64,000 nt of DNA. Origin: Pararhizobium qamdonense (GTDB lineage Bacteria; Pseudomonadota; Alphaproteobacteria; Rhizobiales; Rhizobiaceae). Under the pieces are notes generated by a model, which had not been told where the DNA came from, ran no database searches, and saw only the letters and a program-made list of their open reading frames with translations. The position numbers were made by a program, and so were the translations under genes. Positions 8,666 to 19,298 of this stretch are shown here, piece by piece. Where the stretch lies: NCBI RefSeq assembly GCF_029277445.1, contig NZ_CP119566.1, positions 3,722,001 through 3,786,000 on the forward strand. Direction: 5' to 3'. Every line of letters starts with the position of its first letter. Position 1 is the first letter of the stretch.

Positions 8666-11581
8666 TTAAGAAGCGTAGCCAAGTTCACGCAGCGCCAGCG
8701 CATCGCGCGCCGACACATCGGGGAACGCTGCATCGGAGCCGACATCGGCGGTGATGCGCCAAGACCGGGCGCATTTGACGCCTTCTGCCAGAACCGGCTC
8801 GACGCTGACGGAAGCGACATCGTCAAGCTTGAAGGCTTGCTCCGGGCCCGTACCGGCAACGATCGTCACACCGGACGTGATGCAGATTTCCGCCAGATCC
8901 TCGCCGTCGAGGGCCGCCAGCAGATCGGCATCGCCGATGTGAACCACGGGGGCGGCTTCGAGCGACGAGCCGATCCGCTTGTCGCGGCGTTCCACTTCCA
9001 GCGCGCCGGTCACCACCTTGCGCACCGTGCGGATCTTCTTCCACTTCTCGGCCAGCGCCTCGTCGCGCCATTCGCCGGGCACGGCCGGGAATTGTTCGAG
9101 ATGGACGGAGACCGCCTGGGGATCACGCGACAGCCAGGCTTCTTCCGTGGTGAACGGCAGAACCGGGGCAAGCCAGGTGACGAGGCAATCAAACAGCTTG
9201 CGGATGACCACAAGGCTCGCACGGCGGCGCGGGCTCGAGGGCGCATCGCAATAGAGCGCGTCCTTGCGGATATCGAAATAGAAGGCCGACAGCTCGATGT
9301 TTGAGAAATCGATCAGGGCACGGGCGATGCGCTTGAAATCGAAGGCGTCATAACCTTCGCGCACCAGCTGGTCGAGTTCCGACAGGCGGTGCAGCATCAG
9401 GCGCTCGAGTTCCGGCATATCGGCAAAGGCAACATCGTCGCCGCCTTCTGCGCCCTTGTCATGCGCCAGCGTGCCGAGCATCCAGCGGATCGTGTTGCGC
9501 AGTTTGCGATAGCTGTCGATATTGGTCTGGATGATCGCCTTGCCGAGCCGCTGGTCTTCCCAGTAATCGGTGGTGGCGACCCACAGGCGCAGGATATCGG
9601 CGCCCGATTCCTTCATCACGTCCTGCGGGGCAACGACATTGCCCTTGGACTTCGACTGCTTCTCGCCCTTCTCATCCATCGTGAACCCATGGGTGACGAC
9701 GGCATTGTACGGCGCACGGCCACGCGTCGCGCAGCTTTCGAGCAGCGACGAATGGAACCAGCCGCGATGCTGGTCGGAGCCTTCGAGATAGACATCGGCC
9801 GGCCATTTCAGGTCGGGGCGGTCTTCGAGCGTGAAGGTATGGGTGCAGCCACTGTCGAACCAGACGTCGAGGATGTCCATGACCTGGATCCATTTTTCAT
9901 GGTCATGATCGCTGCCGAGGAACCGGTCCTTGGCGTCTTCCGCAAACCAGGCATCCGCACCCTCGGCCTCGAAAGCCTCGATGATGCGGGCATTGACGGC
10001 CTCATCCACCAGAACTTCGCCGTCAACGTCGGCAAAGACAGCGATCGGCACGCCCCAGGCGCGCTGGCGCGACAGGACCCAGTCCGGGCGGTTTTCGATC
10101 ATCGCGCGCAGGCGGTTCTGCCCGGCGGCCGGCACGAAGCGGGTATTGTCGATGGCCGAGAGCGCGCGGTTGCGCAGCGTCGTGCCGTCGGCAAGGTCCT
10201 TGTCCATATAGACGAACCATTGCGGCGTGTTGCGGAAGATGATCGGCTTCTTCGAACGCCAGGAATGCGGATAGCTGTGCTTCAGGCGGCCGCGGGCAAA
10301 CAGGGTCTTTGTTTCGATCAGCGCCTTGATGACGAGATCGTTGGCATTGCCCTTCTTGCCGTTGTCATCCATGACGCGGCCGGCGCCACCGTCGCGATCC
10401 GGGCCGAAACCGGGCGCATCGGCGGTGTAGAAACCGACATCATCGACGGTGAAGGGGATTTTCGAAGAGATGCCGCGCGCTTCCAGAGCCCGGGCGTTGT
10501 CCATCCAGGCCTCGAAGTCATCGGCACCGTGTCCTGGCGCGGTATGGACGAAACCGGTACCGGCCTCATCGGTGACGTGGTCGCCAGCGAGCAGCGGGAC
10601 CTTGAAGGTGTAACCAAGATGCGCCAGCGGATGGGCGCAGGTGATCGCGGCCAGTTCGTCGGCCGAAACCTCACGGACCAGTTTCAGCGTCACCTTGGCC
10701 TTGGCGGCGCACTCTTCAGCCAGGCGCGTTGCGAAGATCAGCTTTTCCCCCGGCTGCGGGCCAAAGTCGTTTTCGGCACTTTCGACCTCGAACAGGCCAT
10801 AGGGATAGCGCGCCGAATAGGCGATGGCGCGGTTGCCCGGGATGGTCCAGGGGGTCGTGGTCCAGATGACGACGAAAGCGTCCGCGAGGCTTTCGGGCCC
10901 TTCCAGCACCGGAAACTTCACCCAGATCGTGTCGCTCTCGATATCGGCATATTCGACCTCGGCTTCCGCCAGCGCCGTGCGTTCGACGACCGACCACATG
11001 ATCGGCTTGGAGCCGCGATAGAGCTGGCCGGACTTGGCGATCTTGAGGAGTTCGCCGGCGATGCGGGCCTCGGAGTGGAAGGCCATGGTCGTATAGGGAT
11101 TGTCGAAGTCGCCCTCGATGCCCAGGCGCTTGAACTCGGCCGACTGGATCTTGATCCAGTTGGCGGCGAAGTCGCGGCATTCCTGGCGGAATTCGTTGAC
11201 GGGAACCTCGTCCTTGTTCTTGCCCTTGGCGCGATAGGCTTCCTCGATCTTCCATTCGATCGGCAGGCCGTGGCAATCCCAGCCCGGAACATAGTTGGAA
11301 TCAAAGCCGCGCATCTGGAACGAGCGGGTGATGATATCCTTCAGGATCTTGTTGAGCGCATGGCCGATATGGATATTGCCGTTGGCATAGGGCGGGCCGT
11401 CATGCAGCACGAATTTTTCGCGGCCGGCGGCAGAGGCGCGCAGTTGTCTGTAGAGGCCCATTTCCTGCCAGCGGGCAACGGTTTCCGGCTCCTTCTGCGG
11501 CAGGCCGGCGCGCATCGGGAATTCGGTTTCGGGCAGATAGAGCGTCTTGGAATAATCGAGTGTTTCTGAGGTCACGGTCAT
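8666..11581 (-). CDS. ileS: Isoleucyl-tRNA synthetase
   Basis: 971 residues from the ATG at 11581, which begins [17 protein letters not shown] as in related enzymes; an in-frame ATG at 11620 would add 13 residues. It charges tRNA-Ile. The class I motifs are [10 protein letters not shown] (HIGH) and KQSKSKGN (KMSKS variant), with a large CP1 editing insertion between them that includes TTPWTIPGN. The C-terminus ends with [15 protein letters not shown], where the zinc-ribbon Cys-x2-Cys of many bacterial IleRS is reduced to one Cys. Likely first gene of a minus-strand transcript with the lipoprotein and the acetyltransferase, although 135 bases separate ileS from the lipoprotein gene. Confidence 0.97.
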   Translation of the reverse strand: MTVTSETLDYSKTLYLPETEFPMRAGLPQKEPETVARWQEMGLYRQLRASAAGREKFVLHDGPPYANGNIHIGHALNKILKDIITRSFQMRGFDSNYVPGWDCHGLPIEWKIEEAYRAKGKNKDEVPVNEFRQECRDFAANWIKIQSAEFKRLGIEGDFDNPYTTMAFHSEARIAGELLKIAKSGQLYRGSKPIMWSVVERTALAEAEVEYADIESDTIWVKFPVLEGPESLADAFVVIWTTTPWTIPGNRAIAYSARYPYGLFEVESAENDFGPQPGEKLIFATRLAEECAAKAKVTLKLVREVSADELAAITCAHPLAHLGYTFKVPLLAGDHVTDEAGTGFVHTAPGHGADDFEAWMDNARALEARGISSKIPFTVDDVGFYTADAPGFGPDRDGGAGRVMDDNGKKGNANDLVIKALIETKTLFARGRLKHSYPHSWRSKKPIIFRNTPQWFVYMDKDLADGTTLRNRALSAIDNTRFVPAAGQNRLRAMIENRPDWVLSRQRAWGVPIAVFADVDGEVLVDEAVNARIIEAFEAEGADAWFAEDAKDRFLGSDHDHEKWIQVMDILDVWFDSGCTHTFTLEDRPDLKWPADVYLEGSDQHRGWFHSSLLESCATRGRAPYNAVVTHGFTMDEKGEKQSKSKGNVVAPQDVMKESGADILRLWVATTDYWEDQRLGKAIIQTNIDSYRKLRNTIRWMLGTLAHDKGAEGGDDVAFADMPELERLMLHRLSELDQLVREGYDAFDFKRIARALIDFSNIELSAFYFDIRKDALYCDAPSSPRRRASLVVIRKLFDCLVTWLAPVLPFTTEEAWLSRDPQAVSVHLEQFPAVPGEWRDEALAEKWKKIRTVRKVVTGALEVERRDKRIGSSLEAAPVVHIGDADLLAALDGEDLAEICITSGVTIVAGTGPEQAFKLDDVASVSVEPVLAEGVKCARSWRITADVGSDAAFPDVSARDALALRELGYAS

Positions 11582-11924
11582 GGTTTTTGCAATCACTTGT
11601 GAGCGCGTGTCGCCGCGCATGCGGACGGGATGTCTTCAAAGGGGATAACGGTGGCGCTCAGAGCGAACGCCGAAAACCCGGACCTTCCGGCGGCAATCAA
11701 AGCGCTGGGAAGGCCGGGCCAATAATTCGCTGATCACGTATCAATCGACGATATCGGGTCATGGTGGCGGTTGTTTAAGCGGTTTTTACGCGAAAAGGAA
11801 GATGACAACGGCAAAGTTTCAAAGAACGATACGCGGATGGCGATGGAATGGGGATTTAGGACTATTATATGATATTAGAGCCGGTCACGAATTACCGGTG
11901 GCACGTTCGATGCGGGAGCAGCAT
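11582..11924. other. Intergenic region between ileS and the HicB/HicA-type pair
   Basis: A 343-base gap between divergent genes. It must hold the minus-strand ileS promoter and the plus-strand toxin-antitoxin promoter. The 100 bases before 11925 are AT-richer than the surroundings and include TATTATATGATATT at about 11871-11884, a reasonable -10 region for the antitoxin. A small CCTTCC/GGAAGG inverted repeat lies near 11685-11715. The weak in-frame ORF start at 11802 is not used because the RBS sits at 11914-11918. No gene seen. Confidence 0.4.
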
Positions 11925-12176
11925 ATGGTCAAGCGGACATTTTTTGTGAAGGCGGTCTGGGACCCGGAAGCACGGGTGTTTTACTCGCAAAGTGATATCG
12001 AAGGCTTCCATATCGAGGCCGATACAATCGATGAATTCGAAGACATCATTTTCGATACGGCTATTGACCTGATTGTCGCCAACCATATGAGCTTACCTGA
12101 TCTTGCCGGCACGCCGTTACGTGAGCTCATTCCAGCCATTCTCTGGCAACGACCAGAGGTACCGGCGGCGGCATAA
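11925..12176 (+). CDS. DUF1902 protein, HicB-like antitoxin
   Basis: 83 residues, MVKRTFFVKAVWDPEA..., matching the DUF1902 pattern: a beta-alpha-beta unit (VKAVWDPEARVF) followed by an acidic helix (EADTIDEFEDIIFDTAIDLI). DUF1902 is related to the partly degraded RNase H fold of HicB antitoxins. GGGAG at 11914-11918 sets the ATG at 11925. Its stop codon overlaps the start of the HicA-like gene by one base (TAATG), so the two are translationally coupled, antitoxin first. It would neutralise the toxin and repress the operon; no separate HTH or ribbon-helix-helix domain is visible, so DNA binding is uncertain. Confidence 0.82.
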   Translation: MVKRTFFVKAVWDPEARVFYSQSDIEGFHIEADTIDEFEDIIFDTAIDLIVANHMSLPDLAGTPLRELIPAILWQRPEVPAAA

Positions 12177-12373
12177 TGGCTCAAGGATATTACAAGGCCG
12201 TCTGCGATATCCTTGCTGCACTTGGCTATGAGTATCTGATGAATGCCAAAGGCTCGCACGAAAAGTGGCAATCACGTGCCACAGGCAAAATGGTTCTCGT
12301 TCCGCGCAACCTGAAAAGCCGCCATACGGCAAATGCCATTCTCAAGACAGCAGGTTCTGACCGAAAACTTTGA
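12176..12373 (+). CDS. hicA: HicA-like mRNA interferase toxin
   Basis: 65 residues with the double-stranded-RNA-binding-like HicA fold signature: YKAVCDILAALGYEY, then GSHEKW, whose His is the catalytic residue of HicA, and RNLKSRHTANAILK near the end. HicA toxins cleave mRNA and tmRNA in a ribosome-independent way. The ATG at 12176 overlaps the antitoxin stop by one base. The gene order antitoxin-toxin is reversed from classical hicA-hicB. It is complete, with an intact catalytic His, so the module may be active. Confidence 0.85.
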   Translation: MAQGYYKAVCDILAALGYEYLMNAKGSHEKWQSRATGKMVLVPRNLKSRHTANAILKTAGSDRKL

Positions 12374-12425
12374 CCTGGCTTTGATAGAAAAGCCCGCAAA
12401 TCGCAATTGGTCAGTCGCAGTCCCC

Positions 12426-12665
12426 TCAATCCTTCGGGTTCGCCAGCATCACGGCGCGCAGGGCGTCGTTGATGCGGTCCTGCCAGCCGGGGCCGTCGTC
12501 CTGGAAATAGTGGAGGACGGCGCTGTCGAGCTTGATCGACACGAGTTCCCTGGTTTCGGGCAAGGCGCGTTTTTCGGCGGCGGGTGCCGGTGCTTTCTTG
12601 ACCGGCTTGAACAGGGCTTCGGCGGCATCCATGGCGCTGACGGGGCGGCGGGGCGTGGTGGCCAT
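12426..12665 (-). CDS. BrnA/DUF4415-like protein without a toxin partner
   Basis: 79 residues from the ATG at 12665, which has AAAGGA about 9 bases upstream; two in-frame ATGs further up are less well placed. The N-terminal half is Ala/Pro/Lys-rich. The C-terminal half, VSIKLDSAVLHYFQ then GPGWQDRINDALRAV, matches the DNA-binding segment of BrnA-type (DUF4415) antitoxins, which form ribbon-helix-helix dimers. No BrnT toxin gene lies on either side. It sits 13 bases downstream of ribF on the same strand and is probably co-transcribed with it. It may be an orphan regulator or a relic antitoxin. Confidence 0.7.
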   Translation of the reverse strand: MATTPRRPVSAMDAAEALFKPVKKAPAPAAEKRALPETRELVSIKLDSAVLHYFQDDGPGWQDRINDALRAVMLANPKD

Positions 12666-12678
12666 CGGGATCATCCTT

Positions 12679-13677
12679 TTAGGAATTTGCATCCGCAGCG
12701 AATGCGATTTTTCTGTCGATCATACTGAGCGGCCTGACGCCGGATAGCAATGCGCGCGCTTCGGCATCGTCCTTTTTCATCTGCACCACCAGCGGATCGA
12801 GACCGTCGAATTTCAGCTCGTCGCGCAGATGGCCGAAGAAGGAGACCGAACAGACTTCGCCGTAGAGATCGCCGGAAAAGTCAAAGACGAAGGTTTCCAG
12901 CAGGGCAATGCCGTTGCTGGCGACCGTCGGGCGCTTGCCGAAGCTGGCAACGCCATCGTGAATGCTGCCGTCGGCGCGGCGGAAGCGCACGGCGTAGATG
13001 CCGTTTCTCAGTTCGACTTCCGGCGGAAGCTGCATGTTGGCGGTCGGATAGCCCAGCGTGCGGCCGAGCTTCTTGCCGTCGATGACTTCCGATTCCACCG
13101 TATAGCGGTAGCCGAGCAGGCCGGCCGCCTGCGATACGTCACCCTCGCCCAGCAGCGAACGGATGTGGCTGGAGGAAATCACTGCGGCACTTTCGTCGCG
13201 GAACGCATCGACCAGCGTCACGCCAAAGCCGTTTTCACCGCCAGCAGCCATCAGGAAGGCCGGGCCGCCTTCCCTGCCCTTGCCGAAATGGAAATCGAAC
13301 CCGGTGACCACATGGCTGGCATGCAACCAGTCCATCAGGATCGAGCGGATGAAATCGGATGCGGACAGCTGCGAAAACGTCCGGTCAAACGGATATTCGA
13401 TGACGGCTGCAAAGCCCATGCCTTCGAGGATGCGGGCCTTGAGCGGCGCTGGCGTCAGGCGGAACACCGGCTGGTCGGGGCGAAACACGCTGCGGGGATG
13501 CGGCTCGAAAGTCAGCACCAGGGCGGGCACGCCGCGCTTTTGCGCTTCCTCCAGCGCCCTGTCGAGTACCGACTGATGGCCGCGATGCACGCCATCGAAA
13601 TTGCCGATCGCGATGACCCCGCCGCGCAGGGCTTCCGGAAGGGGTTCGCGGGTTTCGTTGCGATGAAAAACCGTCAT
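12679..13677 (-). CDS. ribF: Bifunctional riboflavin kinase/FAD synthetase RibF
   Basis: 332 residues. It phosphorylates riboflavin to FMN and adenylylates FMN to FAD. The N-terminal nucleotidyltransferase half shows AIGNFDGVHRGHQ with its HxGH-type motif, and the C-terminal kinase half shows GKKLGRTLGYPTANM and NGIYAVRFR. Its length is usual for bacterial RibF. ATG start at 13677, 48 bases downstream of the HAD hydrolase gene, and followed closely by the BrnA-like gene, so the three form a probable minus-strand operon. The ribosome-binding site is weak. Confidence 0.95.
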   Translation of the reverse strand: MTVFHRNETREPLPEALRGGVIAIGNFDGVHRGHQSVLDRALEEAQKRGVPALVLTFEPHPRSVFRPDQPVFRLTPAPLKARILEGMGFAAVIEYPFDRTFSQLSASDFIRSILMDWLHASHVVTGFDFHFGKGREGGPAFLMAAGGENGFGVTLVDAFRDESAAVISSSHIRSLLGEGDVSQAAGLLGYRYTVESEVIDGKKLGRTLGYPTANMQLPPEVELRNGIYAVRFRRADGSIHDGVASFGKRPTVASNGIALLETFVFDFSGDLYGEVCSVSFFGHLRDELKFDGLDPLVVQMKKDDAEARALLSGVRPLSMIDRKIAFAADANS

Positions 13678-13725
13678 GTCCGTGCGCCAGCCATCTCTTC
13701 AGTCAAAGTCGATCACGCCAATCCG

Positions 13726-14574
13726 TCACGAGAGCCTGGGCATCCACCATTTCGGCGTGGCGCCCTCGCTCTTCAGGAATGCCGTCAATTTGGCCTCATC
13801 GGTCTTTTCGCCGATCATATATTCGGCGGCATGAATACCGGCGCTGATATAAAGCAGGTCGAGGCCGAAATCCTGGGCGCCCTTGACGTCCGTCGGCATG
13901 CCGTCGCCGACAGCGATCACCCGCGTCAGGTCGAGCCCGCCGCGCACGGCCTTGGCTTCCGACAGGGATGCGCGGTAGATCGGCACATAGGGTTTGCCGG
14001 AAATCCGGGTTTCGCCGCCCAGTTCCTCAAAGACCTTGGCGATGGCACCGGCGCAGGGGATCAGCTTGTGGCCACGCTCGACGACGAGATCGGGGTTGGC
14101 GCAGATGAACGGAACCTTGCGCTTGGCAAGGCTGGACAGCGTGGCGCGGTAGTCTTCGGCCGTCTCGTGTTCGTCATCGAAAAAGCCGGCGCAGACGACG
14201 ATCTCGGCTTCCTCGGACGAAACCAGGTTGACGCCGAGACCTTCGAGCAGCGGCAGGTCCCGTTCGGCGCCAATGAAATACACCTTCTTGGGTCCAGCCG
14301 AAATCAGCGCGCGGGTGACGTCGCCTGATGTGACGATGCGGTCATAGGCGCTGTCTGGCACGCCAAGGCCGCGGATCTGGACGATGACGCCGGGATGCGG
14401 GCGCGGCGAATTGGTGATGAGAACGACGGTCAGGCCTTTGGCGCGCGCTTCGGTCAGCGCCTCGCAGGCCCCCTTGAAAGCCTCCACGCCATTGTGCAGC
14501 ACGCCCCAGACATCGCACAGCACGACATCATAGCGGCTGGCAATGTCGCGAAAACTGTTGATCCGAACGGCCAT
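13726..14574 (-). CDS. HAD-superfamily hydrolase, class IIA (TIGR01459-type)
   Basis: 282 residues from the ATG at 14574, which has GGGAAG 6 bases upstream. Motif I is VLCDVWGVLHNG (DxD-type nucleophile), motif II ITNSPRP, and the C-terminal motif AVGDGMPTDVKGAQ carries the Mg-binding Asp. A cap domain lies between. This is the NagD/PGP-like class IIA arrangement; phosphate monoester substrates of the alphaproteobacterial subgroup are not established. It precedes ribF in the same direction, but a role in flavin phosphate metabolism would be a guess. Confidence 0.85.
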   Translation of the reverse strand: MAVRINSFRDIASRYDVVLCDVWGVLHNGVEAFKGACEALTEARAKGLTVVLITNSPRPHPGVIVQIRGLGVPDSAYDRIVTSGDVTRALISAGPKKVYFIGAERDLPLLEGLGVNLVSSEEAEIVVCAGFFDDEHETAEDYRATLSSLAKRKVPFICANPDLVVERGHKLIPCAGAIAKVFEELGGETRISGKPYVPIYRASLSEAKAVRGGLDLTRVIAVGDGMPTDVKGAQDFGLDLLYISAGIHAAEYMIGEKTDEAKLTAFLKSEGATPKWWMPRLS

Positions 14575-14698
14575 GCTGGCTTCCCGCAGAAAAGAAATGG
14601 TCGGGCTGACATCGCAGGCAGGCGGTAAAAACACAAGTCTTCATCGGGAAAATGGCGGCGGAATTCCAAGGTTTCCGGCGTCAGACAGGTCCTGGACG

Positions 14699-16075
14699 CT
14701 AAAATCCGCGCACCAGCCAACCGGCAACCGCGCAGATGGCGAGCGTCAGCACAACGCCGCGCTTGAAGAAAAACAACAGCACGGCAGCCAGAAGCGCGAG
14801 GCAAAAGGACGCCGGCTGGAACGTGTCCCAGACGGGGAGCGGCATGGAAACCGGGCCGATCTCCAAACGCCCCACGCCGGAAAAAACCACGTGCAGGCCG
14901 AACCAGACGGCCAGATTGAGGATGACGCCGGTGACTGCCGCCGAGATTGCCGACAGCGCGCCCGACAGCGCCCTGTTGCTGCGCAGGGTCTCGACATAGG
15001 GGGCGCCGAGAAAGATCCAGAGGAAACACGGCACAAACGTCACCCAGGTCGCCAGCGCCGCGCCGAGCATGCCCGACAGCAGCGGCTCAAAACCAAGCGG
15101 CGCGCGAAACGCGGCCATGAAGCCGACGAAGGACAAAACCAGCACCAGCGGGCCGGGCGTGGTTTCTGCCAGCGCCAGGCCATCGAGCGATTCGCCGGGT
15201 TTCAGCCAATGATAGGTCTCCACTGCCTGCTGCGCCACATAGGCCAGCACCGCATAGGCGCCGCCAAAGGTGACCACCGCCATTTTCGAGAAGAACAGTC
15301 CGATATCGGTGTAGACGGTAGAGAACCCGAACGCTGCGCCGATGACGAGGAATGGCGCGATCCACAGGAGAAGCCAGGTGGAGAGAACCTGGAATGTGCG
15401 CGTCCAGCTTGCCGCACCTCCGCGAAAACTGCCGTCGATGACCGATGGACGGTCGGCAAGCGCCTGTTTTGCCGCCGCCGCAACGGCCTTTTCGCCCGTT
15501 GCCGGCTGCAGGCGCGTGGCGACGTATCCGGCGATGCCGGCAACCAGGACGACAAGCGGAAACGGCAGATTAAAAAAGAACAGCGCGGCAAAGGCGAGCA
15601 CGGCCACGAGGAGCGCGAACCGCGTTTTCAACGCCCGGCGGCCGACCCGGATGACGGCCTCGATGACGATGGCCAGCACCGCCGCCTTCAGGCCGAAGAA
15701 CAGGCCGGTCAGCCAGTCCGTCTGCTGAAACAGCGCATAGGCCGACGACAGGCCGAGAATGACGAAAAAGCCGGGAAGGACAAACAGCAGTCCCGCGGCG
15801 ATGCCGCCGCGCGTGCCATGCAGCAGCCAGCCGATATAGGTGGCGAGCTGCTGGGCTTCCGGCCCCGGCAACAGCATGCAGAAATTCAGCGCATGTAAAA
15901 ACCGGCTTTCCGAAATCCAGCGGCGTTCCTCCACCAGTTCGCGGTGCATCAGGGCGATCTGGCCTGCCGGGCCGCCGAAACTCAAAACACCGATCCGCGC
16001 CCAGACTTTTGCAGCCTCAGCGAAGGACGGATGGGCGGGTGTCACATTCAGGTCGTGTTGTTGGGGCAAGAGCAT
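14699..16075 (-). CDS. chrA: Chromate efflux transporter, CHR family (ChrA)
   Basis: 458 residues, the long two-domain form of the CHR family with about ten membrane helices. The N-terminal half has FGGPAGQIALMHRELVEE and LPGPEAQQLATYIGW, and the second half repeats the pattern with FGGAYAVLAYVAQQAV and ETTPGPLVLVLSFVG. ChrA-type proteins export chromate, coupled to the membrane potential; physiological substrates of chromosomal homologues may differ. It is divergent from groES, with 83 bases from its ATG to the CIRCE element. No chrB regulator is adjacent. Confidence 0.92.
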   Translation of the reverse strand: MLLPQQHDLNVTPAHPSFAEAAKVWARIGVLSFGGPAGQIALMHRELVEERRWISESRFLHALNFCMLLPGPEAQQLATYIGWLLHGTRGGIAAGLLFVLPGFFVILGLSSAYALFQQTDWLTGLFFGLKAAVLAIVIEAVIRVGRRALKTRFALLVAVLAFAALFFFNLPFPLVVLVAGIAGYVATRLQPATGEKAVAAAAKQALADRPSVIDGSFRGGAASWTRTFQVLSTWLLLWIAPFLVIGAAFGFSTVYTDIGLFFSKMAVVTFGGAYAVLAYVAQQAVETYHWLKPGESLDGLALAETTPGPLVLVLSFVGFMAAFRAPLGFEPLLSGMLGAALATWVTFVPCFLWIFLGAPYVETLRSNRALSGALSAISAAVTGVILNLAVWFGLHVVFSGVGRLEIGPVSMPLPVWDTFQPASFCLALLAAVLLFFFKRGVVLTLAICAVAGWLVRGF

Positions 16076-16121
16076 GCCGGTCAGATAACCATGATCGATG
16101 AAATATTTTCGATAGGCCGTT

Positions 16122-16150
16122 CTTGACTCATCTCGCGGCCGTCCTTATCT
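16122..16150 (+). promoter_or_regulatory. Heat-shock-like promoter of groES-groEL
   Basis: CTTGAC at 16122-16127 and CTTATCT at 16144-16150, 16 bases apart, fit the alphaproteobacterial RpoH-type or housekeeping pattern. A transcript start about 7-10 bases downstream would fall at the left arm of CIRCE, consistent with repression by HrcA there. Assigned by eye. Confidence 0.6.
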
Positions 16151-16158
16151 CCAAGCCG

Positions 16159-16185
16159 CTAGCACTCAGACAAGAGGAGTGCTAA
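16159..16185. promoter_or_regulatory. CIRCE element (HrcA operator)
   Basis: CTAGCACTC, nine bases, GAGTGCTAA: the controlling inverted repeat of chaperone expression with consensus TTAGCACTC-N9-GAGTGCTAA and only the outermost left base changed. HrcA binds CIRCE and represses groESL until heat titrates GroEL. It ends 59 bases before the groES start codon. hrcA itself is not in this window. Confidence 0.95.
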
Positions 16186-16244
16186 CATCCATCCATCGGA
16201 TCGCAAAGACGATCCGTGAAGTCATTTGATCGAGGGATTAGACA

Positions 16245-16541
16245 ATGACAAGCACCAATTTCCGCCCACTGCATGACCGCGTCGTCGTACGCCGTGTCGA
16301 GTCTGAAGCAAAGACCAAGGGCGGCATCATCATTCCAGATACCGCCAAGGAAAAGCCGCAGGAAGGCGAAATCGTCGCCGTCGGCACCGGCACCCGTGAC
16401 GACAAGGGCACGCTCGTCGCGCTCGACGTCAAGGCTGGCGACCGCGTTCTGTTCGGCAAGTGGTCGGGCACCGAAGTCAAGCTCAACGGCGAAGACCTTC
16501 TGATCATGAAGGAAGCCGACATCATGGGCATTATCGGCTGA
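16245..16541 (+). CDS. groES: Co-chaperonin GroES
   Basis: 98 residues, usual size. GroES forms the heptameric lid of the GroEL chamber in the cytosol. The sequence [12 protein letters not shown] at the start, the mobile loop ETKGGI-like segment ([17 protein letters not shown]) and the end DIMGIIG are diagnostic. ATG at 16245 with GAGGGA 7 bases upstream. First gene of the CIRCE-controlled groESL operon, 66 bases ahead of groEL. Codon use is strongly biased, as expected for a highly expressed gene. Confidence 0.98.
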   Translation: MTSTNFRPLHDRVVVRRVESEAKTKGGIIIPDTAKEKPQEGEIVAVGTGTRDDKGTLVALDVKAGDRVLFGKWSGTEVKLNGEDLLIMKEADIMGIIG

Positions 16542-16574
16542 TCCAGCCGGTTTCCACCCGTTTACTTTCCATAA

Positions 16575-18251
<1,677 letters not shown>

Positions 18252-18300
18252 TCAGGCGTCAGCCTGTTACGAAGCCATCTTCCGGACATCCGGAACGGGA

Positions 18301-18332
18301 AAGGGCGAGCCGCAAGGTTCGCCCTTTTTTTT
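18301..18332 (+). terminator. Rho-independent terminator of groESL
   Basis: A GC-rich 11-bp stem (AAGGGCGA... paired with ...TCGCCCTT, with inner pairs closing a GCAA tetraloop and one G-U pair) is followed by eight T. It lies 50 bases after the groEL stop. A clear intrinsic terminator. Confidence 0.93.
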
Positions 18333-18812
18333 GGGCGCGTAATGGTGGCAAAGACCCAGCCTCATCCTCTGATCGCTCCCCATTCCCCGATCATTTTCTG
18401 ATTGAACCGGGGATCATAGCTGCAATCTCTAATCTTTCTCCCGGACTGCAAAATATTTGTCACAAGCCCATTGAAGCGGCTGAAAAAGCAATTATAACAG
18501 CGCACCAAGTGAACCACAGAGTCACGAGGGGTCTAAAAGACCGGAAGAATTGAAGACACACTATATCAATTTTTCCGTATTAACTGTTTACCCAACATTC
18601 CTTTGATCCCAGACCGCAAAGCCTATAGATTTTCCTCGCGTACAATTTGTTTTGTCTTGCTGCACCCTGGCAGGACCTTAAAGTTGAGCTTTCCTTTTTC
18701 TGTCGCAGGCCTGCCCCGGATTTCTACTGAAATTGCCGTTTGGTTATGCTGCAAACTGGAAATTGTTTCTTGAAAACCCTTTATGGGAAGAGACGAATGA
18801 ATTTCGGATTTT
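18333..18812. other. AT-rich intergenic region after groEL
   Basis: A 480-base stretch with no convincing gene. Its middle (about 18460-18790) is clearly AT-richer than the coding DNA around it, for example ACTATATCAATTTTTCC near 18550, and probably contains the promoter of the PAS-like gene at 18813. GGGAAGAG at about 18784 resembles an RBS, but the ATG it serves (18797) opens a frame of only 14 codons. Confidence 0.4.
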
Positions 18813-19283
18813 GTGAATATTCCGGGGCCTGCCTTGTTTAAAATTGCAAGAACAGGTCTGTCACAGCCGCCGGGCGCGGAGTCCTTTGCGCATGGCGAAA
18901 GCGGGCTGGAAGCGCTCGGTCAATTCTGCTTCTCCGAAGCCTGGTCGGGTGATCTATCGAACGGGCTCTTTCGTCTCGGCGACAGCGCTGCTGCCATGCA
19001 CGGCCTCAGCCATTCGGAATGCGGCCTGCTCAATCTGGTGCGCTGCTATGACAGCGCCGACCGCAATCATGTTCTGGCGCTGTTCGAACAGGCGGCGACG
19101 ACCTCCTCGTCCTTCTGCTTTTCGACGACGATCATTCTCTCATCCGGCCAGAAACAGCCGGTTTTCTGCATCGGCGAATCCACCGGGCTGGAACAGCGCT
19201 ATTCCGGCGCGATCACCGGCGTGTTCTTCTTTCCACGCTTCCAGCTGGAAGCGCGCAGACATGTTTTCACCCGCCATCAATAG
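18813..19283 (+). CDS. Orphan PAS-like domain protein, copy 1
   Basis: Up to 156 residues from a GTG at 18813. It is a paralogue of the protein at 26279-26680: the two share W..DLS.G.FRLG, a central CGLL...R.Y..., DR..VL...E.A, SSFC, CIG.S and a final G...GVF.F in the same order. That order (DLsnG, later DR, later G-x-GVFFF) is the pattern of a PAS_3-type domain. No kinase, cyclase or DNA-binding domain is attached. The N-terminus aligns without gaps to copy 2 only from the TTG at 18834, so the true start may be there (149 residues). Role unknown; a sensor or partner subunit is inferred. Confidence 0.65.
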   Translation: MNIPGPALFKIARTGLSQPPGAESFAHGESGLEALGQFCFSEAWSGDLSNGLFRLGDSAAAMHGLSHSECGLLNLVRCYDSADRNHVLALFEQAATTSSSFCFSTTIILSSGQKQPVFCIGESTGLEQRYSGAITGVFFFPRFQLEARRHVFTRHQ

Positions 19284-19298
19284 GACAATCGCCGGCTG

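Noticed and set aside
9389..11569. 726-codon open frame on the plus strand
   Set aside because: It is wholly antisense to ileS and shows no domain; long antisense frames are common in high-GC genes with strong third-position bias.
14543..15898. 451-codon open frame on the plus strand
   Set aside because: Antisense to chrA, whose membrane helices and CHR motifs are clear.
18660..18690. Sigma-54-like TGGCAGG segment before the PAS-like gene
   Set aside because: The -12 half (TTGC) is absent at the required spacing.
18797..18838. ATG with upstream GGGAAGAG as start of the PAS-like gene
   Set aside because: The frame it opens closes after 14 codons and is not the frame of the conserved protein.
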